DNA of 64,000 nt from the NCBI RefSeq assembly GCF_900112335.1, contig NZ_FOLG01000018.1:1-64000 (forward strand), read 5' to 3'. The notes beneath the pieces were generated by a model that saw only the letters and a program-made list of their open reading frames with translations, was not told the DNA's origin and made no database searches. The DNA is from Tropicimonas isoalkanivorans. GTDB lineage: Bacteria > Pseudomonadota > Alphaproteobacteria > Rhodobacterales > Rhodobacteraceae. Made by a program: the position numbers and the translations under genes. How positions within the stretch are numbered: the stretch's first letter is position 1; the number at the start of each line of letters is the position of its first letter. Of the stretch, positions 56,092 to 64,000 are shown one piece after another.

Positions 56092-57564
56092 TTATTCCGG
56101 TCCAAGGGTCGCTCGGGCAATCGCCATCCGCCACCCCGCCAGGTCGCGCTCGCGGTCTGCCGCCGAGATGGTCGGAGCGATTTCGCGACCATGCCCTTCC
56201 AGCGCGCCCACGGTTTCGAGGTCCGGCCAGAGGCCGGTGGCCAGGCCCGCCAGATAGGCCGCGCCCTGGGCCGAGGCTTCGGTGCTTTCGCCTACGATCA
56301 CCGGGTGGTCGATGTAGTCGGCGACCATTCCCATCAGGAAGGGATTCTTGCTTGGCCCGCCGTCAACGAAAAGCCGGCCGATGCCCCGACCGGAGTTCCG
56401 CACAACGATTTCAAAGATGTCGGCGACCTGAAAGGCGATGCTCTCGGCCGCGGCGCGAGCGATGTGCGCCTTGCCCGCATTGAAAGACAGCCCGCAGATC
56501 AGCCCGCGCGCGTCGGAGTTCCAATGCGGCGAGCCAAGGCCCACATGTGCCGGCACGAGCATGACGCCGAGCGTCGTGTCGACGGTCTGCGCCAGATCCA
56601 GAAGGGCAGTGACGTCCGACTGGGCGAGCAGGTCCGCCGTCCACGGAAGGATCGAGGCGCTGACGAAGATGTTGCCCTCGAACGCATAGGTCGGCTTGCC
56701 ATTCAGGGACCAGGCAATCGTCGTGGTGATGCCTTTCGGCGGGACGATGAACGCCGGGAGCGTGGTCATGACCGAGGAGCCGGTGCCGAACGTGACCTTG
56801 CCGTCTCCGAGGGTGTAAGCGCCGTGGCCGAACAAGGCTCCGTGCGAGTCGCCGATCGCTGACGCGACCGGCAACCCGTCCGGGAGGACGTCCACGCCCG
56901 AGGTATGGGCGAAGACGTGGGAGGAGTCGTGGACCTCGGGCAGGGCCTCTGCTGGGACATTGAAGATGTCGCAGAGGGTGTCGTCCCAGTGGCCTTCGGA
57001 GATGTTGTAGAGTTGGGTGCGGGCGGCGTTGGAGGTGTCGCAGGCGTGGACTGTGCCGCCGGAGAAGTTCCAGATTAGCCAGGAATCCACGGTGCCGATG
57101 CAGATGTCGCCGGGCGCCTTGCCGGCACAGTGGGTTTCCAGCAACCACCTCACCTTGGTGGCCGGGAACATGGGGTCGAGCGGAAGACCGGTGCGGGCGA
57201 TCACCTCGTCCTCGTGACCGGCCGCCTTGAGGGCGTCGCAGGCCGCCGCCGTCCGGTGGCACTGCCAGGTCACGAGCGGCCCAAGGGGCTCGCCGGTCTG
57301 CCTGTCCCAGATCATGATCGACTCGCGTTGGTTGGAGATGCCGATGGCGTGGATCTGCACCTCCGGCCCGTTTGCAAGGCACTCCCGAATCGCGGCGACC
57401 GTGCTGGTCCAGACCTGTTTCGCGTCCTGGTCGACCCAACCGGACTGCGGATGCCTCGTCTCAACCGGGTGGGACCCACGCCCGACGATTTCACCGCTCT
57501 CCAGCACCAGAATCGCTTTGCTATTCGTCGTGCCTTCGTCGATGGCCAGAACCGCTCGCTCCAT
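56092..57564 (-). CDS. FGGY-family carbohydrate kinase (glycerol-kinase-like subgroup)
   Basis: A 490-residue FGGY kinase. ATP-binding motif LAIDEGTTNSKAI starts the protein; GISNQRESIMIWDRQTGEPL and VTWQCHRTA match glycerol-kinase-like members; VDGGPSKNPFLMGMVADYI is the FGGY signature 2 region. Substrate is not readable: glycerol, or a ketose such as xylulose, ribulose or apulose. Linkage to a transketolase, which needs a ketose phosphate, favours a ketose. The ATG at 57564 follows GAGGGAGGGTGTG; a GTG one codon earlier is also possible. Confidence 0.87.
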   Translation of the reverse strand: MERAVLAIDEGTTNSKAILVLESGEIVGRGSHPVETRHPQSGWVDQDAKQVWTSTVAAIRECLANGPEVQIHAIGISNQRESIMIWDRQTGEPLGPLVTWQCHRTAAACDALKAAGHEDEVIARTGLPLDPMFPATKVRWLLETHCAGKAPGDICIGTVDSWLIWNFSGGTVHACDTSNAARTQLYNISEGHWDDTLCDIFNVPAEALPEVHDSSHVFAHTSGVDVLPDGLPVASAIGDSHGALFGHGAYTLGDGKVTFGTGSSVMTTLPAFIVPPKGITTTIAWSLNGKPTYAFEGNIFVSASILPWTADLLAQSDVTALLDLAQTVDTTLGVMLVPAHVGLGSPHWNSDARGLICGLSFNAGKAHIARAAAESIAFQVADIFEIVVRNSGRGIGRLFVDGGPSKNPFLMGMVADYIDHPVIVGESTEASAQGAAYLAGLATGLWPDLETVGALEGHGREIAPTISAADRERDLAGWRMAIARATLGPE

Positions 57565-57594
57565 CACACCCTCCTCCCTCTACTCAGGATCTCT

Positions 57595-58554
57595 TCACGA
57601 TTTCCGCTGGACCAATGCGGTCGCCGTCGTCGCGATGCCGTCCGGCGACATACCGAATTCGTCAAGGAGGAAATTGGCCGAGCCCGTCGGAGGGAAGGTG
57701 CCGGGCACGCCGAGTCGTTTCATCGGCACGGGCGCATGGTCGACGACCACTTCCGCAACCGCGCTGCCGAGCCCGCCGAAAATCGTGTGCTCCTCGCAGG
57801 TGAGAATGGCGCCCGTCTCTTTCGCGGCCTTGATGATGGCCTGCTCGTCGATCGGGCGGACGCTGGCCATGTTGAGGACCCGCGCTTCTATGCCCTTGGC
57901 GGCGAGCAGCTCGGCGGCTTTCAGCGCCCGGTGGGTCAGCGTGCCGTTGGCGATGAGGGTGACGTCGGAGCCGTCGCGCAGCAGGTTGGCCTTGCCGAGT
58001 TCGAATGTGTGTCCATCCGGCAGAAGCTGCGGCACGCCAACGCGGCTGAGGCGCAGGAAAATCGGCCCTTCGAACGCGGCGGCGAAGGCAACCGCCGCGG
58101 CCGTCTCGACGTTGTCACATGGGGCGACGACGGCGATGTTGGGAATCGCCCGGAGCCAGGCGAAATCTTCGGTCGAGTGATGAGTCGGCCCGAGCTCGCC
58201 ATACGCCATGCCAGAGCTGATACCGATGAGTTTCACGTTGGTGTTGGAATAGGCGACGTCGGCCTTGATCTGTTCCAGCGATCTGCCGGTCAGAAAACAC
58301 GCCGCACCGCAGACGAACGGGATCTTGCCACCGTTGGCAAGGCCGGCACCGACGCCGACCAGCGTCTGTTCGGCGATTCCGACGTTGATCAGACGTTCGG
58401 GAAACCGGTCGCGGAAGCCTGTCAGCTTCGAGGAGCCGACCGAGTCGTTGCAGACGGCGACGACGTTGGTGTCTTCGGTCGCCAGCGCTTCCAGCGTTTC
58501 GGTGAAAGCGTCGCGGCAATCGAACAGTTTCACTTTTTCGGCGATGGCGTTCAT
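57595..58554 (-). CDS. Transketolase, C-terminal (pyrimidine-binding) subunit
   Basis: A 319-residue protein equal to the second half of transketolase. The pyrimidine-binding domain has INVGIAEQTLVGVGAGLANG, with the conserved catalytic Glu that activates thiamine diphosphate, and GPTHHSTEDFAWLRAIP; the C-terminal domain has VRPIDEQAIIKAAKETGAIL. It starts inside the stop of the N-terminal subunit (ATGA), so the pair is translated in a fixed ratio and forms a two-subunit enzyme. Confidence 0.92.
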   Translation of the reverse strand: MNAIAEKVKLFDCRDAFTETLEALATEDTNVVAVCNDSVGSSKLTGFRDRFPERLINVGIAEQTLVGVGAGLANGGKIPFVCGAACFLTGRSLEQIKADVAYSNTNVKLIGISSGMAYGELGPTHHSTEDFAWLRAIPNIAVVAPCDNVETAAAVAFAAAFEGPIFLRLSRVGVPQLLPDGHTFELGKANLLRDGSDVTLIANGTLTHRALKAAELLAAKGIEARVLNMASVRPIDEQAIIKAAKETGAILTCEEHTIFGGLGSAVAEVVVDHAPVPMKRLGVPGTFPPTGSANFLLDEFGMSPDGIATTATALVQRKS

Positions 58555-59372
58555 TGGTTGGCCTCCTCGAGTTCGGCCATGGCCTGTTTGTATTGCTCAG
58601 CGTTCGGCACCTTGTGGTGCCAGGCGACGTTGTCGGACATGAACGAGATGCCGTTGCCCTTGTTGGTGTGGGCGACGATGCAGCGCGGTTTGCCGGGGAC
58701 CACCTTTTCGGGCGAGAGCGCCGCGACGATCTGGTCCATGTCGTGGCCGTCGATCTCCTCGACCGCCCAGCCAAAGGGTTCGAGCTTCGGCGGGAAGGGG
58801 GCCAGGTTGTTGGTTTCTGCCAGCCGGGCGCCCTGTTGCAGGCGATTATGGTCGATGATGAGCGTCAGGTTGTCGAGCTTGTATTGGGCGGCCGAGGCGA
58901 TGGCCTCCCAGTTGCTGCCTTCCTGCATTTCGCCGTCGCCGGTGACGACAAACGTCCGCCAGGACGCATTGTCCAGCTTCGCGGCCAGAGCCATTCCGAC
59001 GGCCACGGGCAGACCATGGCCGAGCGGGCCGGTGTTCGTTTCCACTCCGGGCACTTTGGTCCTGTTTGGATGACCGTTGAGGCGCGAATGGGGCTTGAGG
59101 AAGGTCTTGATCTCGTCCTTCGGGATGAAGCCCTTCTCGGCCAGAACGACGTAGAGCGCGCAGGCGGTGTGCCCCTTGCTCAGAACGAAGCGGTCCCGCG
59201 TCGGGTCCTGCGGGTTCTCCGGGTCGACCCGAAGGACGTGAAAATACAATGCCGTGAGGATGTCGATGACCGACATCTCTCCGCCGATATGCCCTGCGCC
59301 GGCCTCGAATACCGCCTGAAGGTCGCGGCGGCGGATCGCGTTGGCCAGCCTCCGAAGATCCTGGGTGTCCAT
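58551..59372 (-). CDS. Transketolase, N-terminal (thiamine diphosphate-binding) subunit
   Basis: A 273-residue first half of transketolase, with the ThDP/Mg motif GDGEMQEGSNWEA (about residues 149-161), the substrate-phosphate/His elements HIGGEMSVIDILTALYF and LSKGHTACALYV, and GPLGHGLPVAVGMALAA. The start at 59372 follows GGAGGG; an ATG 12 bases upstream lacks one. Split transketolases of this type occur in catabolic operons for unusual sugars, among them the apulose 4-phosphate transketolase of the D-apiose path. It is the promoter-proximal gene of the operon running to the SDR. Confidence 0.92.
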   Translation of the reverse strand: MDTQDLRRLANAIRRRDLQAVFEAGAGHIGGEMSVIDILTALYFHVLRVDPENPQDPTRDRFVLSKGHTACALYVVLAEKGFIPKDEIKTFLKPHSRLNGHPNRTKVPGVETNTGPLGHGLPVAVGMALAAKLDNASWRTFVVTGDGEMQEGSNWEAIASAAQYKLDNLTLIIDHNRLQQGARLAETNNLAPFPPKLEPFGWAVEEIDGHDMDQIVAALSPEKVVPGKPRCIVAHTNKGNGISFMSDNVAWHHKVPNAEQYKQAMAELEEANQ

Positions 59373-59560
59373 GTGACCCTCCATGAATAACTATTCTGGT
59401 AACTCTAAAAATACATATTTGGCCTCATGTCAAGGATCATGTTTTTCCTGACGGGAATGATATATGGGAATTACCTCAGAAAATATTTGACATGTCCTCC
59501 GGCGGAGCGATAGGAATGATACGTCACTAAAGAATAAATATGCATGTTTGGGAGGGGCCA
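59373..59560. promoter_or_regulatory. Divergent promoter region between transketolase and transporter operons
   Basis: Very AT-rich. It contains CATGTCAA (59426-59433) and its exact inverse TTGACATG (59487-59494), 61 bases centre to centre, close to six helical turns; the second copy also includes a TTGACA -35 box for the transporter genes. A SorC-type regulator could bridge such sites. GGGAGGGG (59550-59557) is the permease ribosome site. Confidence 0.5.
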
Positions 59561-60541
59561 ATGAATGCGATTGCCAAGGACGGTTCGACAAGGCCGTTGT
59601 TCGCCAATCTCTTTTCTTTGGGCGGGGCCACCGGCCCGTTGATAGGATTGCTCCTGCTGTGCGCGGTCCTTTCCCTTGCCACAGACTCCTTCCTGTCATT
59701 CAGAAACTTTCTGAACATTCTCGACCAGATCACCGTGCTCGGAATCATGGCGGTCGGTATGACCTTCGTGATCCTGATCGGGGGCATCGACCTGTCAGTC
59801 GGGTCCGTGTTGGCGCTTTCGATGATGGTTCTCGGCTATCTCAACGTCGAAGCGGGAATGCCCATGTCCATCGCGATTGGGGGGGCATTGGTGGCCTCGA
59901 TGGTGGCGGGGGCCGTCTCGGGCTTAATGATAACCGCCTTCAGGGTACCGGCCTTCATTGCCACGCTCGCGATGATGTCGATTGCGCGCGGGCTCGCCAA
60001 CATGATCACCAACGGGTCCCAGATCATCGGCTTCCCGGCGTGGTTCAACATGGGCGCCATCATCCGCTACGGCGGCTTTCTTACGATGACGGTCGCCGTC
60101 ATGCTGATCGTCTTCGTCCTGGCGCTGCTGTATCAGCGGTATCGGGAGGGGGGACGTGCGCTCTACGCGATTGGCGGCAACGCCGAAGTCGCCCGCCTGG
60201 CCGGGATCAACGTCAGCCGGGCAACCGTCGCTGTCTATGTCGCATCCGCCTTTCTGTCGGGATTGGCCGGTATCCTCATGGCGGCTCGCCTGGATGCGGT
60301 GCAGCCGAGCTCCGGCGTGGCCTATGAACTCGATGCAATCGCGGCGGTGGTTATCGGCGGTACGAGCCTTTCAGGCGGCACCGGGGGTGTCGGCGGCACC
60401 ATCGTCGGCATCCTGATCATCGGCGTGCTGAGAAACGGCCTGAACCTGCTGAACGTCTCGCCGTTCCTGCAGGCCGTCATCATCGGTCTGGTCATCGTCC
60501 TGGCCGTCGCGGCGGAGACCTTCAAGCACAACCGCCGCTGA
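59561..60541 (+). CDS. CUT2 sugar ABC transporter permease
   Basis: A 326-residue RbsC-family permease with about ten helices. The conserved loop is LIGGIDLSVGSVLALSMMVL (about residues 68-87) and the C-terminal motif VVIGGTSLSGGTGGVGGT. The ATG at 59561 follows GGGAGGGG; one 21 bases upstream lacks a ribosome site. It is a single permease, so the channel is probably a homodimer. First gene of the transporter operon. Confidence 0.92.
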   Translation: MNAIAKDGSTRPLFANLFSLGGATGPLIGLLLLCAVLSLATDSFLSFRNFLNILDQITVLGIMAVGMTFVILIGGIDLSVGSVLALSMMVLGYLNVEAGMPMSIAIGGALVASMVAGAVSGLMITAFRVPAFIATLAMMSIARGLANMITNGSQIIGFPAWFNMGAIIRYGGFLTMTVAVMLIVFVLALLYQRYREGGRALYAIGGNAEVARLAGINVSRATVAVYVASAFLSGLAGILMAARLDAVQPSSGVAYELDAIAAVVIGGTSLSGGTGGVGGTIVGILIIGVLRNGLNLLNVSPFLQAVIIGLVIVLAVAAETFKHNRR

Positions 60542-60651
60542 AAATTCGGGGCGGCGGTGGTTCCGCCCGCTCCGTCAAATTGGTCCGAATCTTCTGGACC
60601 GCACCACGGGTGCAGCGCGTAGCGGCCCGACACAAAGAGGAGGAAACACCC

Positions 60652-61587
60652 ATGAACATCACCTTCAAGGCCCTGATCGCGGCAACAGCTCTGGCCACGA
60701 TCGCCGGTGCCGCCTCGGCAGACGAGGTCAAGAAGCTCGGCGTCGCCGTGCCCAACCTGCAGGCGGATTTCTTCAACCAGATCAAGCTCGGTGTGGAGGC
60801 CTACGCCAAGGAAAAAGGCATCGAGACCATCGTCGTGGATGCCAAGAACGACACCGCGACGCAGGTCAGCCAGGTGCAGGACCTGATGACGCAAGGTATC
60901 GACGCGTTCATCTATATTCCTGCCGGTGCCGCCGCCGCTGCGGTTCCGACCCGCTTGGCCCGGGCCGAGGGCATCCCGGTGATCAACGTCGACCGGACGC
61001 CGGATGGAGAGCCGGGCGACACGTTCATCGCCGGCGAGAGCGTGGAATCCGCGTATGAGGTCTGCAAGACCATCATCGAGATGGCCGGTGGCGAGGGCAA
61101 GATGGCCATCATCCACGGTCAGAAGGGGACGACGCCGGAAGTTCTGCGGCATGAGGGTTGCCTGCGCGCCGTCGAGGAAAACCCGGGCGTCGAACTCGTC
61201 GCCGAGCAGTGGAGCCAGATGTGGTCTCCGGACGAAGGGTTCTCGATTGCGCAAAACATGCTGCAGGCCCATCCCGACATCAAGATCATCTTCGGTCAGG
61301 CGGATGGACTTGCCATGGGTGCGGCGAAGGCGGTCGACGTGGCCGGGTTGTCGGACCAGGTCGTGATCGGCGGCTATGACGGCGACGTCGCGGCGCTCGA
61401 GTACCTGGCGAAGTGCGAAGGCCCGTTCAAGGTGACTGCCACCCAGAGCACGCAGCTGATGGGACGCCTGGCCGTCGACTCGGCGATCAAGAAGGCAGCG
61501 GGCGAAGACCTGCCGGAGCGGCAGACCCCCAACGCGGTGCTCACCACCTGTGAGAACGCGCCGGAATTCGTGGCGGAGCACCCGTAA
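60652..61587 (+). CDS. CUT2 sugar ABC transporter substrate-binding protein
   Basis: A 311-residue secreted Peripla_BP_4 protein (RbsB-like). A signal peptide ends at about residue 23 (GAASADEV), followed by LGVAVPNLQADFFNQIKLGV, DAFIYIPAGAAAAAVPTRLA and VIGGYDGDVAALEYL. It binds the sugar or polyol used by the linked SDR-kinase-transketolase genes. AGAGGAGGAAACACCC precedes the ATG. A GC hairpin (GGGCGG/CCGCCC, 60549-60568) lies in the gap to the permease gene. Confidence 0.9.
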   Translation: MNITFKALIAATALATIAGAASADEVKKLGVAVPNLQADFFNQIKLGVEAYAKEKGIETIVVDAKNDTATQVSQVQDLMTQGIDAFIYIPAGAAAAAVPTRLARAEGIPVINVDRTPDGEPGDTFIAGESVESAYEVCKTIIEMAGGEGKMAIIHGQKGTTPEVLRHEGCLRAVEENPGVELVAEQWSQMWSPDEGFSIAQNMLQAHPDIKIIFGQADGLAMGAAKAVDVAGLSDQVVIGGYDGDVAALEYLAKCEGPFKVTATQSTQLMGRLAVDSAIKKAAGEDLPERQTPNAVLTTCENAPEFVAEHP

Positions 61588-61626
61588 GACCATCCGCACC
61601 GGCACCGTGACGCGAAAGGCACCGCC

Positions 61627-64000
61627 ATGACCACCGAAGGCAATTCCCCGATCCTATCGCTGCGTAACATCCAGAAATCCTACGGGCCGATCCAGGTTCT
61701 GCACGGGATCGACATGGATTTCTACGCTGGGGAGGTCGTGGCCTTGCTGGGCGAGAACGGCGCCGGCAAATCGACGGTCTCGAACGTGATCTCCGGCACG
61801 ATCCGTCCGACATCCGGGACAATGACATGGCAGGGCGCGGCTTACGCGCCCGCCACTCCGAAAGAAGCGATCGATTCCGGTGTCGGCATGATCCACCAGG
61901 AACTCATGCTGCTGCCGCACCTGACGATCGCCGAGAATATTTTCGTGGGCCGCTACCCGAAAACCGCCGGGCGCGTCGACCGCAGAAAGATGGAAGAGCG
62001 CGCCCACGAGGGTCTTGAGCGGCTTGGTCTCGACATCTCGCCGCGACGGGTGGTCGAAGGCCTCTCCACCGCGAACCAGCAGCTGATCGAGATTGCGAAG
62101 GCGCTCACGCTGAACGCAAAGCTCCTAATCCTTGATGAACCAACGGCAGCCCTCGGTGGCGCCGAGACCAAACTGCTGTTCAAGCAGATCGAAAAGCTGA
62201 AATCCGAAGGCGTGGGCATCGTCTACATTTCGCACCGCCTGGAGGAGATCAAGCAAATCGCGGACCGCATTGTGGTCATGCGGGATGGTGAAAAGGTCAA
62301 GGAATTCGACAGCGCCGACATTCCCATCCGAACCATCGTCGAGGCCATGGTCGGCCGGTCGCTCGGGCGCATGTTCCCGAACATTCCCACCCCGTCCGAG
62401 GAGACGGTGCTGGAGGTGCGCGATCTCTCCTCGCCGCACGGCACCTTCGCCGGTGTGAACTTCGCGGTGAAGAAGGGCGAGATCTTCGGTGTCGCCGGGC
62501 TCGTTGGCGCCGGACGGACCGAACTCGTGCGCGCCATCGCCGGCGCCGATCCGATCGAGACAGGCCAGGTGCTGTTGGGCGGCACGGACATCACGCCGCG
62601 CACCCCGCGCGCAGCCATCGACAACGGAATCGTCCTCGTACCGGAAGACCGCAAGTTGCAGGGCGTCATCCTCAACCAGAGCATTCAGGAGAACATCGCC
62701 TACGCGAACTTCGAATCCGTCGGCCCGTCCGGTTGGGTCCGGCAAGGCCGGGTCCGGCAGTTTGCCAACGAGAACATTCGGAAATTCGGGGTCAAGGGGC
62801 AGGGGCACCAGAACGCCAGCGAGATGTCTGGCGGCAATCAACAGAAGGTCGTGATTGCAAAGTGGCTCGCCCGCAACCCGCGCGTGGTGCTTCTCGACGA
62901 GCCGACCCGCGGCATTGACGTCGGTGCGCGGTCCTCGATTTACGACATCATCGTGGGATTGGCCGAGCAAGGCGTCGCTGTCATCGTCGTGAGTTCGGAC
63001 CTCGACGAGGTGCTGGGCGTCTCAAACCGTATCATGGTGATGGCGGCCGGACGGCAGACAGGCATTCTCGACCGGAGCGAGGCCAACGACGTCTACGTCA
63101 TGGAATTGGCAACGTCCGGCCGTGCACGCTCGTTCGACCAGAAAGATCTGATCACACCGATCAAGCAGCGGTTGGAGTTCGTGTTCATCCCCAAGGTGGT
63201 TCATCCCTGGTACGAGGTTGTGGCCAAGGGCGCCGAGAAGGCCGTGGAGGAGTTGAAGCGAGACGGCATTGATGTGCGGGTCACATGGGATTGGCCGCCG
63301 AAAGCGCAGGTCGCCGACCACAATCGCCGCATCATGGAGACCCTGGAGCGCAAGCCTGATGGGGTGGCGGTCGCCTGCCTTGATCCGGTTTCGGAGATAC
63401 CGACGATCCAGAAGGCGGTGGACGAGGGTGTGAATGTCATTACCTTCGACACGTTCTGCTCCGACGCGTTTCCCTTCGTCGGCAACAAGTCCGACCGCCA
63501 GGATGGGGCGGAACTGGGCGAATTCCTCGCGGCCCGGATCGGCGGGGCGGGCAAGGTCGCGATCCTTGCTGGCAGCCCGACGGCCACCAACCACGCCGCC
63601 CGTGTTGCAGGGTTCAAGGAGGCAATCGCCGCTTATCCGGACATCGACATCGTCTACGAGGAAGCGGACAACGACAACCCGGATACCGCGGTGCGTCTGA
63701 CCGAGGCGGCGCTCGCGGCCCATCCGGACCTCGCCGGCATCTTCGGCTGCGATGCCTCCAATCCCATTGGCGCGGCACGTGCGGTGTCGGATGCCGGACG
63801 GGCGGGCGAGGTAGTGATCGTTGGCATGGACGATCTGCAGGAGACCCTGAAGTACATCGAGGCCGGCGTGATCGCCGGGGTGAAGGCGCAGCGTCAGTGG
63901 GAGATCGGCTACTGGACGGTCAAGAACCTTGTGGCGATGAACCAGAACCATACGGTCCCGCACGAGCACCTGACGGGCTCCCAGATGTTGACCAAGGCGC
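61627..64000 (+). CDS. RbsA-type ABC ATPase fused to a sugar-binding-protein domain (3' end cut by window)
   Basis: A single uninterrupted frame of at least 791 codons, open to the window edge. Residues 1-500 form a complete CUT2 twin ATPase: Walker A GENGAGKST (42-50), Walker B LLILDEPTAAL, second-domain degenerate loop GLVGAGRTEL, signature MSGGNQQKVVIAKWLA and Walker B VVLLDEPTRGIDVG. After a short linker (about 495-512), residues 513 onward are a type I sugar-binding domain: RLEFVFIPKVVHPWYEVVAK, GVAVACLDPVSEIPTIQKAV, VNVITFDTFCSDAFPFVGN, AILAGSPTATNHAARVAGF and VVIVGMDDLQETLKYIEAG. No signal peptide or helix lies between, so the domain must be cytosolic. Related RbsA proteins end at about 500 residues. 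The fusion suggests allosteric sensing of internal sugar. Confidence 0.9.
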   Translation, partial: MTTEGNSPILSLRNIQKSYGPIQVLHGIDMDFYAGEVVALLGENGAGKSTVSNVISGTIRPTSGTMTWQGAAYAPATPKEAIDSGVGMIHQELMLLPHLTIAENIFVGRYPKTAGRVDRRKMEERAHEGLERLGLDISPRRVVEGLSTANQQLIEIAKALTLNAKLLILDEPTAALGGAETKLLFKQIEKLKSEGVGIVYISHRLEEIKQIADRIVVMRDGEKVKEFDSADIPIRTIVEAMVGRSLGRMFPNIPTPSEETVLEVRDLSSPHGTFAGVNFAVKKGEIFGVAGLVGAGRTELVRAIAGADPIETGQVLLGGTDITPRTPRAAIDNGIVLVPEDRKLQGVILNQSIQENIAYANFESVGPSGWVRQGRVRQFANENIRKFGVKGQGHQNASEMSGGNQQKVVIAKWLARNPRVVLLDEPTRGIDVGARSSIYDIIVGLAEQGVAVIVVSSDLDEVLGVSNRIMVMAAGRQTGILDRSEANDVYVMELATSGRARSFDQKDLITPIKQRLEFVFIPKVVHPWYEVVAKGAEKAVEELKRDGIDVRVTWDWPPKAQVADHNRRIMETLERKPDGVAVACLDPVSEIPTIQKAVDEGVNVITFDTFCSDAFPFVGNKSDRQDGAELGEFLAARIGGAGKVAILAGSPTATNHAARVAGFKEAIAAYPDIDIVYEEADNDNPDTAVRLTEAALAAHPDLAGIFGCDASNPIGAARAVSDAGRAGEVVIVGMDDLQETLKYIEAGVIAGVKAQRQWEIGYWTVKNLVAMNQNHTVPHEHLTGSQMLTKA

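Noticed and set aside
56092-59372. Firm assignment as the D-apiose pathway (apulose kinase and AptAB)
   Set aside because: Gene types match in part, but no apiose isomerase is visible and the kinase looks glycerol-kinase-like, so I keep it only as a hypothesis.

Overview
The window is high-GC, densely packed bacterial DNA typical of an alphaproteobacterium. The replication module points to the Rhodobacterales (Roseobacter group) and to an extrachromosomal replicon (large plasmid or chromid) rather than the main chromosome. At 46.5-50.4 kb there is a DnaA-like plasmid replication initiator, divergent from a parAB partition operon, with repeat clusters and two copies of one perfect 18-bp palindrome that is the obvious parS candidate. 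Almost everything else is catabolic cargo: sugar, sugar-acid and polyol pathways, each with its own transporter and regulator. This organisation is usual for such replicons. No rRNA, tRNA, CRISPR array, phage genes or intact insertion sequence was seen.

Layout. 0-2.1 kb: a CitA/DcuS-type sensor kinase and the start of its response regulator. 2.1-2.75 kb: catB-type acetyltransferase. 2.85-11.3 kb: a DeoR regulator divergent from deoC, a CUT2 sugar ABC transporter, a DUF4432 aldose-mutarotase-like protein and a PfkB kinase; together these suit uptake and aldol cleavage of 2-deoxyribose or a similar pentose. 11.3-14.2 kb: GntR regulator, enolase-superfamily sugar-acid dehydratase and SDR. 14.2-16.3 kb: choline sulfatase and a CreA-family protein. 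17-22.7 kb: tctCBA tripartite tricarboxylate transporter, a PrpF/GalD isomerase and a LysR regulator. 23-33.5 kb: DUF1349 protein, LacI regulator, CUT1 ABC transporter, GH3 glycosidase and xylose isomerase, a xylo-oligosaccharide utilisation unit. 33.6-39.9 kb: LysR, cupin, zinc alcohol dehydrogenase, two-subunit 3-oxoacid CoA-transferase, a secreted DUF1254 protein and a small membrane protein interrupted by an amber codon. 40.2-42.4 kb: iolG-like dehydrogenase divergent from its LacI regulator, with palindromic operators between them. 42.4-43 kb: AbrB-Doc toxin-antitoxin pair. 43.1-46.5 kb: GT8 glycosyltransferase, SnoaL protein, tandem HupE/UreJ proteins and a cytochrome-c-like protein whose haem motif is broken. 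46.5-50.4 kb: replication and partition. 50.5-54.1 kb: otnI-otnC-otnK (four-carbon sugar acid catabolism) with a GntR regulator and its palindromic operator. 54.3-64 kb: SDR, SorC regulator, FGGY kinase and a two-subunit transketolase, divergent from a CUT2 ABC transporter.

The most unusual item is the last gene (61627 to the window edge). It is a complete RbsA-type twin ABC ATPase whose reading frame continues, without interruption or a new signal peptide, into a sugar-binding-protein-like domain of about 280 residues. The operon already encodes a separate, normally secreted binding protein, so this looks like a transporter ATPase carrying its own cytoplasmic ligand-sensing domain. The linked SDR-kinase-split transketolase set suggests an uncharacterised polyol/ketose route feeding the pentose phosphate pathway.

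Limits: all assignments come from reading translated sequence and motifs by eye. No database search, alignment or structure prediction was run, and the specific substrates named are inferences from gene context.
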